DNA from: an uncultured Alphaproteobacteria bacterium
GTDB lineage: Bacteria > Pseudomonadota > Alphaproteobacteria > Methylaequorales > Methylaequoraceae
NCBI GenBank assembly: GCA_902617375.1
Contig: CACMWI010000002.1
Location: 127,566 to 191,565 of the forward strand
Length of the DNA: 64,000 nt
Direction of reading: 5' to 3'
In this document: positions 26,955 through 34,483 of the stretch, one piece after another
How the letters are laid out: each line of letters begins with the position of its first letter
How positions within the stretch are numbered: position 1 is the first letter of the stretch
The notes under the pieces: model-generated
Told to the model about the DNA's origin: nothing
Database searches by the model: none
What the model saw: only the letters and a program-made list of their open reading frames with translations
Translations under genes and position numbers: made by a program

Positions 26955-27764
26955 ATGAAATTTGTAAAACTCTTTTTGATTATAATTTTCTTAAACTTTA
27001 ACTCTATAAGTTCAAAAGAGTTTATTCTTGTGCAATCAACGACATCCACGAGAGACTCAGGTTTCTATGACTATCTCCTACCAAAATTCACAGAAAAATA
27101 CGGTTTTGATATAAGGGTTGTTGCTGTTGGTACGGGCCAAGCATTAAAAAATGCAAAAAAATGCGATGCTGATGTCTTGATAGTCCATGATAAAAAATCA
27201 GAAGAAAAATTTGTAAATGAGGGGTTTGGTTTATTTAGAAGCGAGTTTATGTTCAATGATTATGTTCTTATTGGCCCTAAAAATGACCCTGCAAAAACAA
27301 AAATAGACAACTCTATTAAAATAGCCTTAAAAAAAATAGTTAACTCAAAATCTTTGTTTATTTCAAGGGGAGATGATAGTGGGACCTATAAAAAAGAACT
27401 TTCAATATGGAATGCTTTAGGAAGAATTCCGAACGTTAAAAATGATAAATGGTATTTGTCAGTCGGACAGGGGATGGGAGGTGCTCTAAATATTGCTGTA
27501 AATAAAAATGCATATATAATTTCAGATCGCGCTACTTGGATACGTTTTAATAATAAAAGAGAACATGAAATTTTGGTATCAAATGAACCTTTGCTTTTAA
27601 ATCATTATGGAGTTATACCTATTAACCCAAGCAAATGTCCTAATACAAAATCAAAATTAGCAAAAATATTTGTTGATTGGTTAATTTCTAAAAATACAAA
27701 AAAAATTATCAATAATTTTAAAGTTAACAACAAACAACTTTTCTTTTCCACTTTAATTAAATAA
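26955..27764 (+). CDS. tupA: Tungstate-type substrate-binding protein TupA-like
   Basis: Periplasmic binding protein of the PBP-like family PF12849. A signal peptide (about 1-21) is followed by FILVQSTTSTRDSGFYDYL, the classic TupA opening with TTSTRDSG, then AVGTGQALKNAKKCDADVLI and FISRGDDSGTYKKE. These resemble TupA/WtpA oxyanion-binding residues. Length 269 is normal. No TupB permease or TupC ATPase lies nearby, so it is an orphan here and must pair with a distant transporter or act alone. Confidence 0.85.
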   Translation: MKFVKLFLIIIFLNFNSISSKEFILVQSTTSTRDSGFYDYLLPKFTEKYGFDIRVVAVGTGQALKNAKKCDADVLIVHDKKSEEKFVNEGFGLFRSEFMFNDYVLIGPKNDPAKTKIDNSIKIALKKIVNSKSLFISRGDDSGTYKKELSIWNALGRIPNVKNDKWYLSVGQGMGGALNIAVNKNAYIISDRATWIRFNNKREHEILVSNEPLLLNHYGVIPINPSKCPNTKSKLAKIFVDWLISKNTKKIINNFKVNNKQLFFSTLIK

Positions 27765-27810
27765 TTGCATATTATTTGAGAATTAAAGAAAAAAAGATTA
27801 ACATATTTAA

Positions 27811-28215
27811 ATGCCACATCTACAATTTGATATAAATAAGGAACTCAACGATGAACAAAGAAAAGTTTTTGTTGAATATGTAAAACATGTTTTTTCAGAT
27901 ATAATGAGAACTGGGGTTAATCACGTCGCAGTAAGTTTAAGAGAGTTCCCAAAATTTTCTTTGACTCTAGGGAGAGCTGAATTAGGGGATTTTGTTTGTT
28001 TCATGAACCTTGACATACGAACTGGGAGGACGAATGAACAAAAAAGAGAACTTGCAATAAAATATATGGAAGGCGTTAAAGAAATACTTGGTATTAAATT
28101 AAATAACCAATACGTCACTTATACCAGTCACCCAGGAAATGATTTTAATTTATATGAAAAATCTTTAAAGGAGTGGACTGACAATGATAATCCCCTATCT
28201 GTTAAGGATATATGA
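27811..28215 (+). CDS. Tautomerase-superfamily protein
   Basis: 134-residue protein beginning Met-Pro, so Pro1 becomes the N-terminus after Met removal and can serve as the catalytic base, as in 4-oxalocrotonate tautomerase and MIF. The sequence PHLQFDINKELNDEQRKVF and TGVNHVAVSLREF fit the longer bacterial tautomerase subfamily with two beta-alpha-beta units. Substrate unknown. The last codons overlap the next gene by 4 bases (ATGA), so the two are coupled. Confidence 0.75.
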   Translation: MPHLQFDINKELNDEQRKVFVEYVKHVFSDIMRTGVNHVAVSLREFPKFSLTLGRAELGDFVCFMNLDIRTGRTNEQKRELAIKYMEGVKEILGIKLNNQYVTYTSHPGNDFNLYEKSLKEWTDNDNPLSVKDI

Positions 28216-28490
28216 AACTCCAGATAGATCAGATAAACAAAGATCTATTCAAAGTCTCAATCAAGGATAATATTGAAACTTGTCATCATGTTACATTAAA
28301 AGATGAAATTTTTCAAAAACTTACCCAAAAAAAAATAACAAAAGAAAAACTTATTAATTTAAGTTTTGAATTTTTGTTAAAAAAAGAAAAAAATACCCAA
28401 ATTTTGAGAGAATTTGAACTTCAAGTTATTTCAGAATATTTTTCAGACTATATGGAAAATGTAAAATCATGGTGCTCTAAAAGAAAATAG
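28212..28490 (+). CDS. Small hypothetical protein coupled to tautomerase
   Basis: 92 residues, soluble. The pattern ETCHHVTLKDEIFQKL, then KLINLSFEFLLKKEKNTQIL and FELQVISEYFSDYMENV looks like a conserved helical small protein that I have seen only as hypothetical in marine bacteria. It starts in an ATGA overlap with the tautomerase gene. No motif suggests a catalytic role. Confidence 0.6.
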   Translation: MKLQIDQINKDLFKVSIKDNIETCHHVTLKDEIFQKLTQKKITKEKLINLSFEFLLKKEKNTQILREFELQVISEYFSDYMENVKSWCSKRK

Positions 28491-28566
28491 AATTTTTTTA
28501 AAATAATTCTATTCATGCTTGTTTTTCAATTAAACCGTGAATATCTTATATATATTAACCATTGAT

Positions 28567-28578
28567 AAGGAGGTGATC
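28567..28578 (+). promoter_or_regulatory. Twelve-base perfect Shine-Dalgarno
   Basis: AAGGAGGTGATC is the exact complement of the conserved 3' end of 16S rRNA (GATCACCTCCTT). The GGAGG core ends 7 bases before the ATG at 28581. Such a long match is exceptional in this genome, where most genes have weak or no ribosome sites, and it implies that the following 24-codon ORF is really bound by ribosomes. Confidence 0.8.
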
Positions 28579-28580
28579 TG

Positions 28581-28655
28581 ATGTCTAGTATTATAGATTT
28601 TATTCAGCTTAAATTATTACACTTTTTGTCAGAGCAACCTTTGATTAAAAGGTAG
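28581..28655 (+). CDS. 24-residue ORF with perfect ribosome site
   Basis: ATG 28581 to TAG 28655 encodes MSSIIDFIQLKLLHFLSEQP plus LIKR: an amphipathic, mostly hydrophobic helix ending in basic residues. The unusual Shine-Dalgarno just upstream and a strong intrinsic terminator about 35 bases downstream define a compact transcription unit of roughly 150 bases. It could be a membrane-active small protein, a leader peptide, or a dual-function small RNA. It could also be an upstream attenuator for the MORN-repeat gene at 28768. Confidence 0.6.
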   Translation: MSSIIDFIQLKLLHFLSEQPLIKR

Positions 28656-28688
28656 TAGTTATAGTAAGTTGTAATAAGCTTTAGTACG

Positions 28689-28713
28689 AAAGGGGAGGAA
28701 ACTCCCCTTTTTT
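28689..28713 (+). terminator. Rho-independent terminator
   Basis: AGGGGAG (28691-28697), loop GAAA, CTCCCCT (28702-28708), then a run of T to 28713. The 7-base perfect stem with a GNRA loop and T tail is the clearest intrinsic terminator in the window. It lies between the 24-codon ORF and the MORN-repeat gene, so it ends the small transcript or acts as an attenuator. Confidence 0.92.
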
Positions 28714-28767
28714 CAAACAACGTTTATAAAAATATTTTTTTTAAACTAAACATAAGTAAAATTTTAA

Positions 28768-29286
28768 ATGAAGTTTAATTTATTATTAACATTCTTTTTA
28801 TTTCTCTCGATTAGTCTAGGTGCCGAAGAACTTGATTCTTGGAGTAAATTAATCAGGAAAGGCAACACTTATTACAAAAAGTCTGATAACCTCCCTTTTA
28901 CTGGAGTCCTTAAAAATTTTTTTCCAACCGGCGAAATATCTGTAATCGATCATTTCAAAGATGGAAAACAGCATGGGGAATTTAAAAGTTTTCATAGAAA
29001 TGGAAAAATATCTATGACTGGGAGTTTTGACGAGGGAAAGCAAGTTGGTTTTTGGTTTGAGTATTATGATGATGGATCCCTTTATTGGAAGCTTGAATAT
29101 AAAAATGGAAAAAAAATAGATGGTCCATTTCAAATGTTCCATAAAAATGGTGCGTTGAAATCTGAAGTTGTTTACAAAAACGACAAACCTTCCACAAATT
29201 GGATATATTACGATAAAGATGGCAGGAAAGAAAAAGAGGATGTGTACAAAAATGGAAAATTTATTTACGAGAAATATTTTGAATGA
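28768..29286 (+). CDS. Secreted MORN-repeat protein
   Basis: 172 residues with a signal peptide (about 1-18). From residue 45 the protein is built of MORN-type repeats (MORN_2, YwqK-like): GVLKNFFPTGEIS, GEFKSFHRNGKIS, GFWFEYYDDGSLYWK, GPFQMFHKNGALKSEV and NWIYYDKDGRKE. In Gram-negatives such proteins are exported and of unknown role; the 'antitoxin' label sometimes attached to YwqK relatives is not supported here, as there is no toxin partner. It follows the terminator at 28.7 kb. Confidence 0.8.
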   Translation: MKFNLLLTFFLFLSISLGAEELDSWSKLIRKGNTYYKKSDNLPFTGVLKNFFPTGEISVIDHFKDGKQHGEFKSFHRNGKISMTGSFDEGKQVGFWFEYYDDGSLYWKLEYKNGKKIDGPFQMFHKNGALKSEVVYKNDKPSTNWIYYDKDGRKEKEDVYKNGKFIYEKYFE

Positions 29287-29305
29287 TTATTAAATTTTTG
29301 ACGCC

Positions 29306-29380
29306 TTATTTCCACTTTTTGTAAAGTATGAATACAAGCAACCACATCCCTGCTACCACTGTTATTTCCAATAGGCTCAT
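29306..29380 (-). CDS. Possible 24-residue membrane peptide
   Basis: Minus-strand ATG 29380 encodes MSLLEITVVAGMWLLVFILY plus KKWK: one hydrophobic helix and a basic tail. A GGA lies 9 bases upstream. It occupies the gap between two plus-strand genes, and single-helix microproteins of this form are common in small alphaproteobacterial genomes, but evidence is limited to the frame itself. Confidence 0.3.
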   Translation of the reverse strand: MSLLEITVVAGMWLLVFILYKKWK

Positions 29381-29490
29381 AGTTACATTCCATTAAGATT
29401 AAAATATTAACACGTATTCTTACTTCCTAGACAACAAAAAATCTATTAATATTGTTTATTACTTAAAACTTTAAAAACTTTTATCTAGCA

Positions 29491-29940
29491 ATGAACTATA
29501 ATTCGATAATAATATCAATGATACTTGGCATTATTTTTTTCGATGTGTTAGGAAATAATAAACTAGAAATGAAATGCACGATTACGGAAGAATTAGAAAA
29601 AAACAAACCTGCAATAAATAAGAATTATATAGAAAAAGATATTTTCATTTTTATTGATAGGGTTAATCTTTGGGTAAGTGATATCCCCTATAAGAAATGG
29701 AAAAATCAAAACAAAGAGAGTGTAGGAAAAATAGAAAAAAAATTTGAAGAAACTGAAAAAACAATATTTTTTAACTTTTATGAATTTTTCGAAGATAATA
29801 AAGAAAAGCTGGAATCAAGCTTTAAAATTACTTTTGAAAAATTCGGAGGTTATTTAAGTTTCATTAAATTTTATCATGACCATAATGGTAAAATTTTCTT
29901 TTCATCTGAAATTAAAGGACAATGTTTTGCAAAGAAATAA
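29491..29940 (+). CDS. Hypothetical exported protein
   Basis: 149 residues with a hydrophobic N-terminus (about 4-21) that is a signal peptide or anchor. The rest is charged and soluble with two cysteines (MKCTI near residue 29 and GQCFAKK at the C-terminus) that could form a disulfide in the periplasm. No family recognised. A gap of about 200 bases on the upstream side suggests its own promoter. Confidence 0.5.
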   Translation: MNYNSIIISMILGIIFFDVLGNNKLEMKCTITEELEKNKPAINKNYIEKDIFIFIDRVNLWVSDIPYKKWKNQNKESVGKIEKKFEETEKTIFFNFYEFFEDNKEKLESSFKITFEKFGGYLSFIKFYHDHNGKIFFSSEIKGQCFAKK

Positions 29941-30047
29941 GAATTCAATTTAAAACTATTTTTTTAGCAGATAGATAAAATTGTATTAATTAGAAATCTT
30001 TACTTTATAATTGAAATTCAAGAATAGTTGTGTAGCTAAGGTTTAAA

Positions 30048-30554
30048 ATGTTAAAAACATTTGAAAAATTTATGGAAAAATTTATGTTCGCTTCAAGGTG
30101 GCTTCTTGCACCTTTTTATTTTGGATTAATTCTTTCTTTATTTTTCCTTCTGATTGTGTTCATCAAAGAAATTATTCATTTCACAATGAATTTTACAACT
30201 AACGAAACTGAAGTCATCCTCTTCATATTAACACTTATTGATTTATCTTTTGCAGGAAATCTTTTGATAATTGTAATTTTTTCTGGTTATGAAAATTTTG
30301 TTTCAAAGATAAATATCAATAATCATGAAGATAAACCTGAATGGATGGGAACTGTTGATTTTGGAGGTCTTAAATTGAAACTAGTTTCATCAATAGTTGC
30401 TATCTCTGGGATTCACCTTTTAAAAATTTTTTTTGGATTAGAGAATTACACTCAAAGTCAGGTTATCTTGTTTATAGCAGTACATTTTACTTTTGTTCTT
30501 AGCGGTGTGCTTTTAGCTTACATGGATTCATTGACCGCTAAAGGGAAAAAATAA
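30048..30554 (+). CDS. UPF0114 (YqhA-family) membrane protein
   Basis: 168 residues, about four membrane helices. ASRWLLAPFYFGLILSLFFLL, LTLIDLSFAGNLLIIVIFSGYENFVS and PEWMGTVDFGGLKLKLVSSIVAISGIHLLK are the conserved YqhA blocks (landmarks LAPFYFGL, GYENFVS and GLKLKLVSSI). Function is unknown; the family is widespread in Proteobacteria and is sometimes linked to acid or ion stress. Confidence 0.88.
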   Translation: MLKTFEKFMEKFMFASRWLLAPFYFGLILSLFFLLIVFIKEIIHFTMNFTTNETEVILFILTLIDLSFAGNLLIIVIFSGYENFVSKININNHEDKPEWMGTVDFGGLKLKLVSSIVAISGIHLLKIFFGLENYTQSQVILFIAVHFTFVLSGVLLAYMDSLTAKGKK

Positions 30555-30575
30555 ATTAAACTTTAAGAAAAAAAA

Positions 30576-30725
30576 ATGGTTAAAGAAAGTATACATCAAG
30601 AATTTGGAAGATTCTTAAGAGACGAAATGGACGATATTGAACGTGAAAAATATATTTCTTCAGAAAGATATAAACAATCAATCTCTCTAATTTCTAAAAT
30701 CTTCAAAAAGAATTCAATAAAATGA
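30576..30725 (+). CDS. Small charged hypothetical protein
   Basis: 49 codons from ATG 30576, 21 bases after the UPF0114 gene. The sequence MVKESIHQEFGRFLRDEMDD followed by IEREKYISSERYKQSISLIS is strongly helical and charged, with synonymous-site AT bias like neighbouring genes, so I consider it real. A run of A residues precedes it but no clear Shine-Dalgarno. Function unknown. Confidence 0.5.
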   Translation: MVKESIHQEFGRFLRDEMDDIEREKYISSERYKQSISLISKIFKKNSIK

Positions 30726-30873
30726 TTTGCAAATAGATTTGATCTAGTAAAATAGTAAATAAAAGTGAAAAAAAAATTATTTATTCAACTTTTTATTTAA
30801 AATAAAAAATTTTGCAAAATTAAATTACCTCTTTTGTTGTATAAAGGTTAATCATTAATAAAATAAATGAACA

Positions 30874-31494
30874 ATGCATTTTAAAATAGAAAATTTGAAA
30901 TTTAAATACGATAATCAAATCGTTTTTGATAACCAAAATTTTACAATTAACAGAGGTCAGAAAATTCTTATACACGGTCCATCAGGTTGTGGTAAAACAA
31001 CATTAATCAACCTGATGTCCGGCTTATTACAATCACAGTTCGGAAAGATTATATTTGAAAATGAAGATCTGTTTGAACTTTCAGAAAATCAGCTTGATAA
31101 ACTTCGCGCAAAAAACTTTGGTTTTGTATTCCAAAGGTTGTATCTTATAAATTATTTGAATGTTGAACAGAATATTCAATTAGCCAATATTTCTTCTAAC
31201 TTTAGTGATATGAATGCATTGATTGAAGAGCTTGGGCTTTTAGATAAAAGAAAAAGTAAAATTAGAGAACTAAGTCTCGGCGAAGCTCAGAGAGTTGCAA
31301 TTGCTCGTGCAATAGTAAGTAAACCAAAAGTAATTTTTGCCGATGAACCAACTTCTGCTCTTGACGACAATAATTCAGAGAAAGTCATGAAACTTTTATT
31401 TACTCAAGCAGAAAAAAATAATACAACGCTAATTGTCTCTTCACATGATTCTAGAATAAAGAAAAAATTTTCAAATTTTTTGGAGCTAGATTAG
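30874..31494 (+). CDS. ABC transporter ATPase (LolD/MacB/Zrg-type)
   Basis: 206-residue ATPase of the 3.A.1.122/125 type that powers FtsX-like permeases. It has Walker A GPSGCGKTT (about 35-43), the Q-loop VFQRLYLINYL, signature LSLGEAQRVAIARA and Walker B VIFADEPTSALDD. It overlaps the permease start by one base (TAGTG). Because the partner has a histidine-rich loop and the downstream genes are DUF3299 and zur, I link it to the zinc-regulated Zrg-type system of Vibrio rather than to lipoprotein export. Confidence 0.88.
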   Translation: MHFKIENLKFKYDNQIVFDNQNFTINRGQKILIHGPSGCGKTTLINLMSGLLQSQFGKIIFENEDLFELSENQLDKLRAKNFGFVFQRLYLINYLNVEQNIQLANISSNFSDMNALIEELGLLDKRKSKIRELSLGEAQRVAIARAIVSKPKVIFADEPTSALDDNNSEKVMKLLFTQAEKNNTTLIVSSHDSRIKKKFSNFLELD

Positions 31495-32900
31495 TGAATG
31501 ATATAATTTTTATTTATTATTCATTGAAGTCAAGGTGGCTTAATTGCTCTCTATCTATTTTTTTGACTGCATTTGGAGTTGCAATCGCATTGTTGATAAA
31601 TCAATTTGAGCATACCTTCAGCAAAAGACTTTCAAAAGATGGAAGTGGGATTGATTTAGTCATCGGAGCCAAAGGAAGTCCTCTTCAATTAATTTTATCT
31701 ACTATTTATCATGTTGACATACCTCCAGGTAACATCCCTTTTAATGAAGCAAAAAAGATTATTAATCATCCTCAAATAGAGTATGCTATTCCGCTTGCTT
31801 TGGGTGACAACTGGAAAGGACATAGAATAGTTGGTACTTCTTTAAATTATCTTGAACATTATAACTCAAAACTAGAAGAGGGTAGCGTCTGGAAAAACGA
31901 TTTTGAGGTTGTAGTGGGCTCATCTGTAAATCTAAACTTAGATCAGGAATTCGAGGGTGCACACGGACTCTTCGAAGGTGGTGATTTTCATGGAGATAGA
32001 AAATATAAAGTTGTTGGTAAAATCAAACAAACTGGATCAGTAATAGATAGACTGATAATTACTTCGGTTGACTCAGTGTTAAGTATTCATGGATTAGAAA
32101 GTTTAAATGAAAATGACAGTCATTTAGACCCCATCAAACACTCTGATAAAGATGAAGATAATAAAAGCCATCACAAACATACTAAAAAAAATCATAATCA
32201 CGAACATCATAAAAATGGTAAAAGTCACAGCAAACATTCTGAAGAAATTAATCAGCACAATCATTTTGGTGATAAGAAAAAGAATAATGTAAATTTAAAA
32301 GATGACGATCACGATGATCATACTGAAGAACATGCCCATGAATATACAAATAACCCTCCAGAGATAACTGCTTTTTTAGTAACTACAAAATCACCAATTG
32401 CAAATATTAATCTTCCCAGATTTGTAAATAAGGAAACCTCATTTCAAGCAGCTAATCCAGCAGTTGAGATTACCCGACTTACTTCAATGTTAGGAATGGG
32501 TTCAAAAAGTTTTGCAATTCTATCAATTATTTTAATTCTTATGGCAGCCTTAAGCATATTTGCTGGTTTGGCAGCTAATCTTGAAAATAGAATGGGAGAC
32601 TTAGCTACTTTGAGGGCACTTGGATATACTAAAAATAGGGTTTTTAAGATTATAATTTTTGAAGGTATGACAATCATTATACTGGGGTTGATTTTGGGGC
32701 TTTTGTTTGGGATTACAATATTTGAAATTATTAATAATGTTATTACACCTTTAAACATAATTCAGGAGAGCTTTAATTTAACAAATAATTTAATTTTCAT
32801 AGTAGTGCTTGTTTTTGTTGCAGGTATTGCTGCCGCACTATTTCCAGCGATAAAGGCATCACAAATTAGTGTTGCAAATCAACTTTCAAGAAATATATAA
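31494..32900 (+). CDS. FtsX-like ABC permease with histidine-rich loop
   Basis: 468 residues: one N-terminal helix (about 17-37), a large periplasmic domain, then three C-terminal helices (about 340-362, 388-410, 436-456) with the FtsX-type ending ALFPAIKASQISVANQL. Residues 210-282 hold about 17 histidines with acidic residues (HHKHTKKNHNHEHHKNGKSH and DDHDDHTEEHAHE), a likely zinc-binding segment facing the periplasm. It starts at GTG 31494 overlapping the ATPase stop. Predicted to move zinc, or to work on a zinc-dependent envelope process, with the ATPase and the DUF3299 protein. Confidence 0.85.
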   Translation: MNDIIFIYYSLKSRWLNCSLSIFLTAFGVAIALLINQFEHTFSKRLSKDGSGIDLVIGAKGSPLQLILSTIYHVDIPPGNIPFNEAKKIINHPQIEYAIPLALGDNWKGHRIVGTSLNYLEHYNSKLEEGSVWKNDFEVVVGSSVNLNLDQEFEGAHGLFEGGDFHGDRKYKVVGKIKQTGSVIDRLIITSVDSVLSIHGLESLNENDSHLDPIKHSDKDEDNKSHHKHTKKNHNHEHHKNGKSHSKHSEEINQHNHFGDKKKNNVNLKDDDHDDHTEEHAHEYTNNPPEITAFLVTTKSPIANINLPRFVNKETSFQAANPAVEITRLTSMLGMGSKSFAILSIILILMAALSIFAGLAANLENRMGDLATLRALGYTKNRVFKIIIFEGMTIIILGLILGLLFGITIFEIINNVITPLNIIQESFNLTNNLIFIVVLVFVAGIAAALFPAIKASQISVANQLSRNI

Positions 32901-32906
32901 GTTTTT

Positions 32907-33530
32907 ATGAAGCAATTTAAATTCAATAACTTAGAATTAAAAAAACTAACATTTGTCTTAACTTTATTTTTTAGCATAATTCATTTTGATAGAGGTTACG
33001 GTTATACTCATCTCGCAAAAATCTTATCTGGAAAACACAAAATGATTACAGAGGTATTCTCAACTGAAGATTTAGAGCAAGAAGATCCAAATTTTTTGTA
33101 TGACATGTTTTCTAGTATAGATGATTTTGTGAGTTTACCAGAGGGAGGAACGCCTTGGAAAGTATTTGCAGACACAGGAATGGATGAGTACACTTTTGAG
33201 GATAGCGAAGGATTTGAATGGACTGGGGTGAGGCCAGAGTTCACAGACGAGATTAAACAATTAGCAAACAAGAAAATTTTGGTTCAAGGTTATATGTTCC
33301 CTTTAGATCAAAACGAAAAGCAAAAAACCTTCTTATTGATACCATTTCCAGTCCATTGTCCATACTACCCTCATGCATCATCCAATTTGATTATAGAGGT
33401 ACATGCAGATGATCCGATTGTTTATTCATACGATCCTATAAATATAACTGGAATGCTTGAGCTAGTTCCCAAAGACGATCTTTACAACATTTTTTTTCGT
33501 CTGAAAAAAGCTAACTTGGTAGCAAATTGA
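32907..33530 (+). CDS. DUF3299 exported protein
   Basis: 207 residues with an N-terminal hydrophobic export signal (about 14-32). The conserved DUF3299 core includes KKILVQGYMFPLDQNEKQKTF (landmark VQGYMFPLDQ) and PVHCPYYPHASSNLI. DUF3299 proteins accompany ABC transporters of the Zrg type, which are induced by zinc limitation in Vibrio. It lies 6 bases after the permease and converges on zur, 15 bases away. Biochemical role unknown; a zinc chaperone or adaptor is plausible. Confidence 0.8.
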   Translation: MKQFKFNNLELKKLTFVLTLFFSIIHFDRGYGYTHLAKILSGKHKMITEVFSTEDLEQEDPNFLYDMFSSIDDFVSLPEGGTPWKVFADTGMDEYTFEDSEGFEWTGVRPEFTDEIKQLANKKILVQGYMFPLDQNEKQKTFLLIPFPVHCPYYPHASSNLIIEVHADDPIVYSYDPINITGMLELVPKDDLYNIFFRLKKANLVAN

Positions 33531-33545
33531 AATCCTATTTAAGTT

Positions 33546-33977
33546 CTACAAGCAATTACCACATAAGCCTTTAATCTCTAGGTTCCATTTTTTTGGAATG
33601 AAGGCCTTTTGTTTCGTACTTTGTTTGATGGTATCTGGTAAATCGCAGAAGTGTGTTTCAATAACTTTCCCACATTCGTCGCAAATCATAAATTGTGAGC
33701 CTTCATGCAAATGATTTTCAACACATGGAAAGTAAGCGTTTTGACTTTCTATCCTATGAATAAAATTGTGTGAGTGCCAGAAATCTATTGCTCTGTAAAT
33801 AGTCGGAGGTTTAGGGTTGTTATCAAACACTTCAGAGAGTTTTTTTAAAATCTCGTAAGCTTTTATTGGTTTTTTACTGGAAGATATAATTTCTAAAACT
33901 CTTTGTCTTGGTTCGGTTAAACGGTGGTTATTTTCGTCACAGAATTTAAGTGCTTTTTGTAAGATTTTATTTTTCAT
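33546..33977 (-). CDS. zur: Zinc uptake regulator Zur-like (Fur family)
   Basis: 143-residue Fur-family repressor. The winged helix (about 15-85) has RLTEPRQRVLEIISSSKKPIKAYEIL (landmark LTEPRQRVLEI) and PPTIYRAIDFW. The dimerisation half carries the Zur-like sensor region ENHLHEGSQFMICDECGKVIE and the structural cysteine pairs CDEC and CGNC. The HEGSQFMICDECG form favours Zur over Fur. Convergent with the ABC/DUF3299 operon, suggesting it controls that operon, but I found no convincing Zur operator upstream. Confidence 0.82.
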   Translation of the reverse strand: MKNKILQKALKFCDENNHRLTEPRQRVLEIISSSKKPIKAYEILKKLSEVFDNNPKPPTIYRAIDFWHSHNFIHRIESQNAYFPCVENHLHEGSQFMICDECGKVIETHFCDLPDTIKQSTKQKAFIPKKWNLEIKGLCGNCL

Positions 33978-34171
33978 TAAATTAATTTGTTCAGGTTAAA
34001 GAATTTGTTATCTTTGCGAATTTTCGAACTTTAGTACAATTTTTTTTTCTAAAATACTGTATCACATTTTGTATAATTTACTAAATTAAAATAATAATCT
34101 TAAACTAATTTATTACATAAAATTACGAAAAATTATTGTTTGTAACGGTGAATTTTATATCAAGTTAAGCT

Positions 34172-34321
34172 CTATGAACAACAGTTTTCTGAATCGATAC
34201 AACAACCGTCTTTACAACAAGTGTTACTGCAATCTCCTGTATTGCAGCCTTCACTACAACAGCCATCCGCACAGCAGGTATACTTGCAACAAGTATCTTT
34301 AATATTAGTATTATTAGTCAC
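34172..34321 (-). CDS. Cysteine-rich metallothionein-like peptide (14 Cys in 49 residues)
   Basis: GTG 34321 to TAG 34172 encodes 49 residues with cysteines at 11, 12, 16, 17, 21, 22, 26, 31, 35, 36, 40, 41, 47 and 48: six CC pairs, most separated by three residues (CCKYTCCADGCCSEGC, then CCKDGCC). No histidine and one tyrosine. An AGGG ribosome site is 8 bases upstream of the GTG. GC content is visibly higher than the surrounding AT-rich spacer, as expected if Cys and Gly codons are selected. It lies 194 bases upstream of zur on the same strand. A zinc or copper thiolate-cluster protein is the best guess; it matches no metallothionein family I know. Confidence 0.72.
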   Translation of the reverse strand: MTNNTNIKDTCCKYTCCADGCCSEGCNTGDCSNTCCKDGCCIDSENCCS

Positions 34322-34425
34322 GAATTTACCCTATTTTTCAATTTCATTTTACTAAAAATTTTATAAGTATCAATTAAAAAGAAATTTCTTACAATAGATC
34401 AAATTTAGCTTTACTAATAATTGTT

Positions 34426-34450
34426 TTTTCTGCAGGACTTCTGCACGGAA
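34426..34450 (+). repeat. Cassette end repeat, copy 0 (remnant)
   Basis: TTCTGCAGGACTTCTGCACG within 34428-34447 is a near copy (one base different) of the CTGCACG double repeat found at 34936-34960, 36591-36615 and 37483-37507. No ssrA-like core precedes it, so it looks like the eroded left end of an older unit carrying the membrane-protein gene at 34484. Confidence 0.75.
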
Positions 34451-34483
34451 TACTTTTTTGTTACAATCTATAAATTTAATTAT

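Noticed and set aside
28768..29286. Toxin-antitoxin role for the MORN-repeat protein
   Set aside because: The YwqK 'antitoxin' label is a database naming habit; the protein has a signal peptide and no neighbouring toxin.
30808..30821. Perfect palindrome AATTTTGCAAAATT upstream of the ABC ATPase as a Zur site
   Set aside because: It does not match known Zur operators, and 14-base AT palindromes are not rare at this base composition.
33978..34171. Zur operator or autoregulatory site upstream of zur
   Set aside because: I searched for GTTATA-type dyads and found only weak, unconvincing partial matches.
34421..34483. Upstream in-frame start extending the membrane protein at 34484
   Set aside because: The extra 21 codons fall in the CTGCACG end repeat, and the hydrophobic protein starts cleanly at the later ATG.
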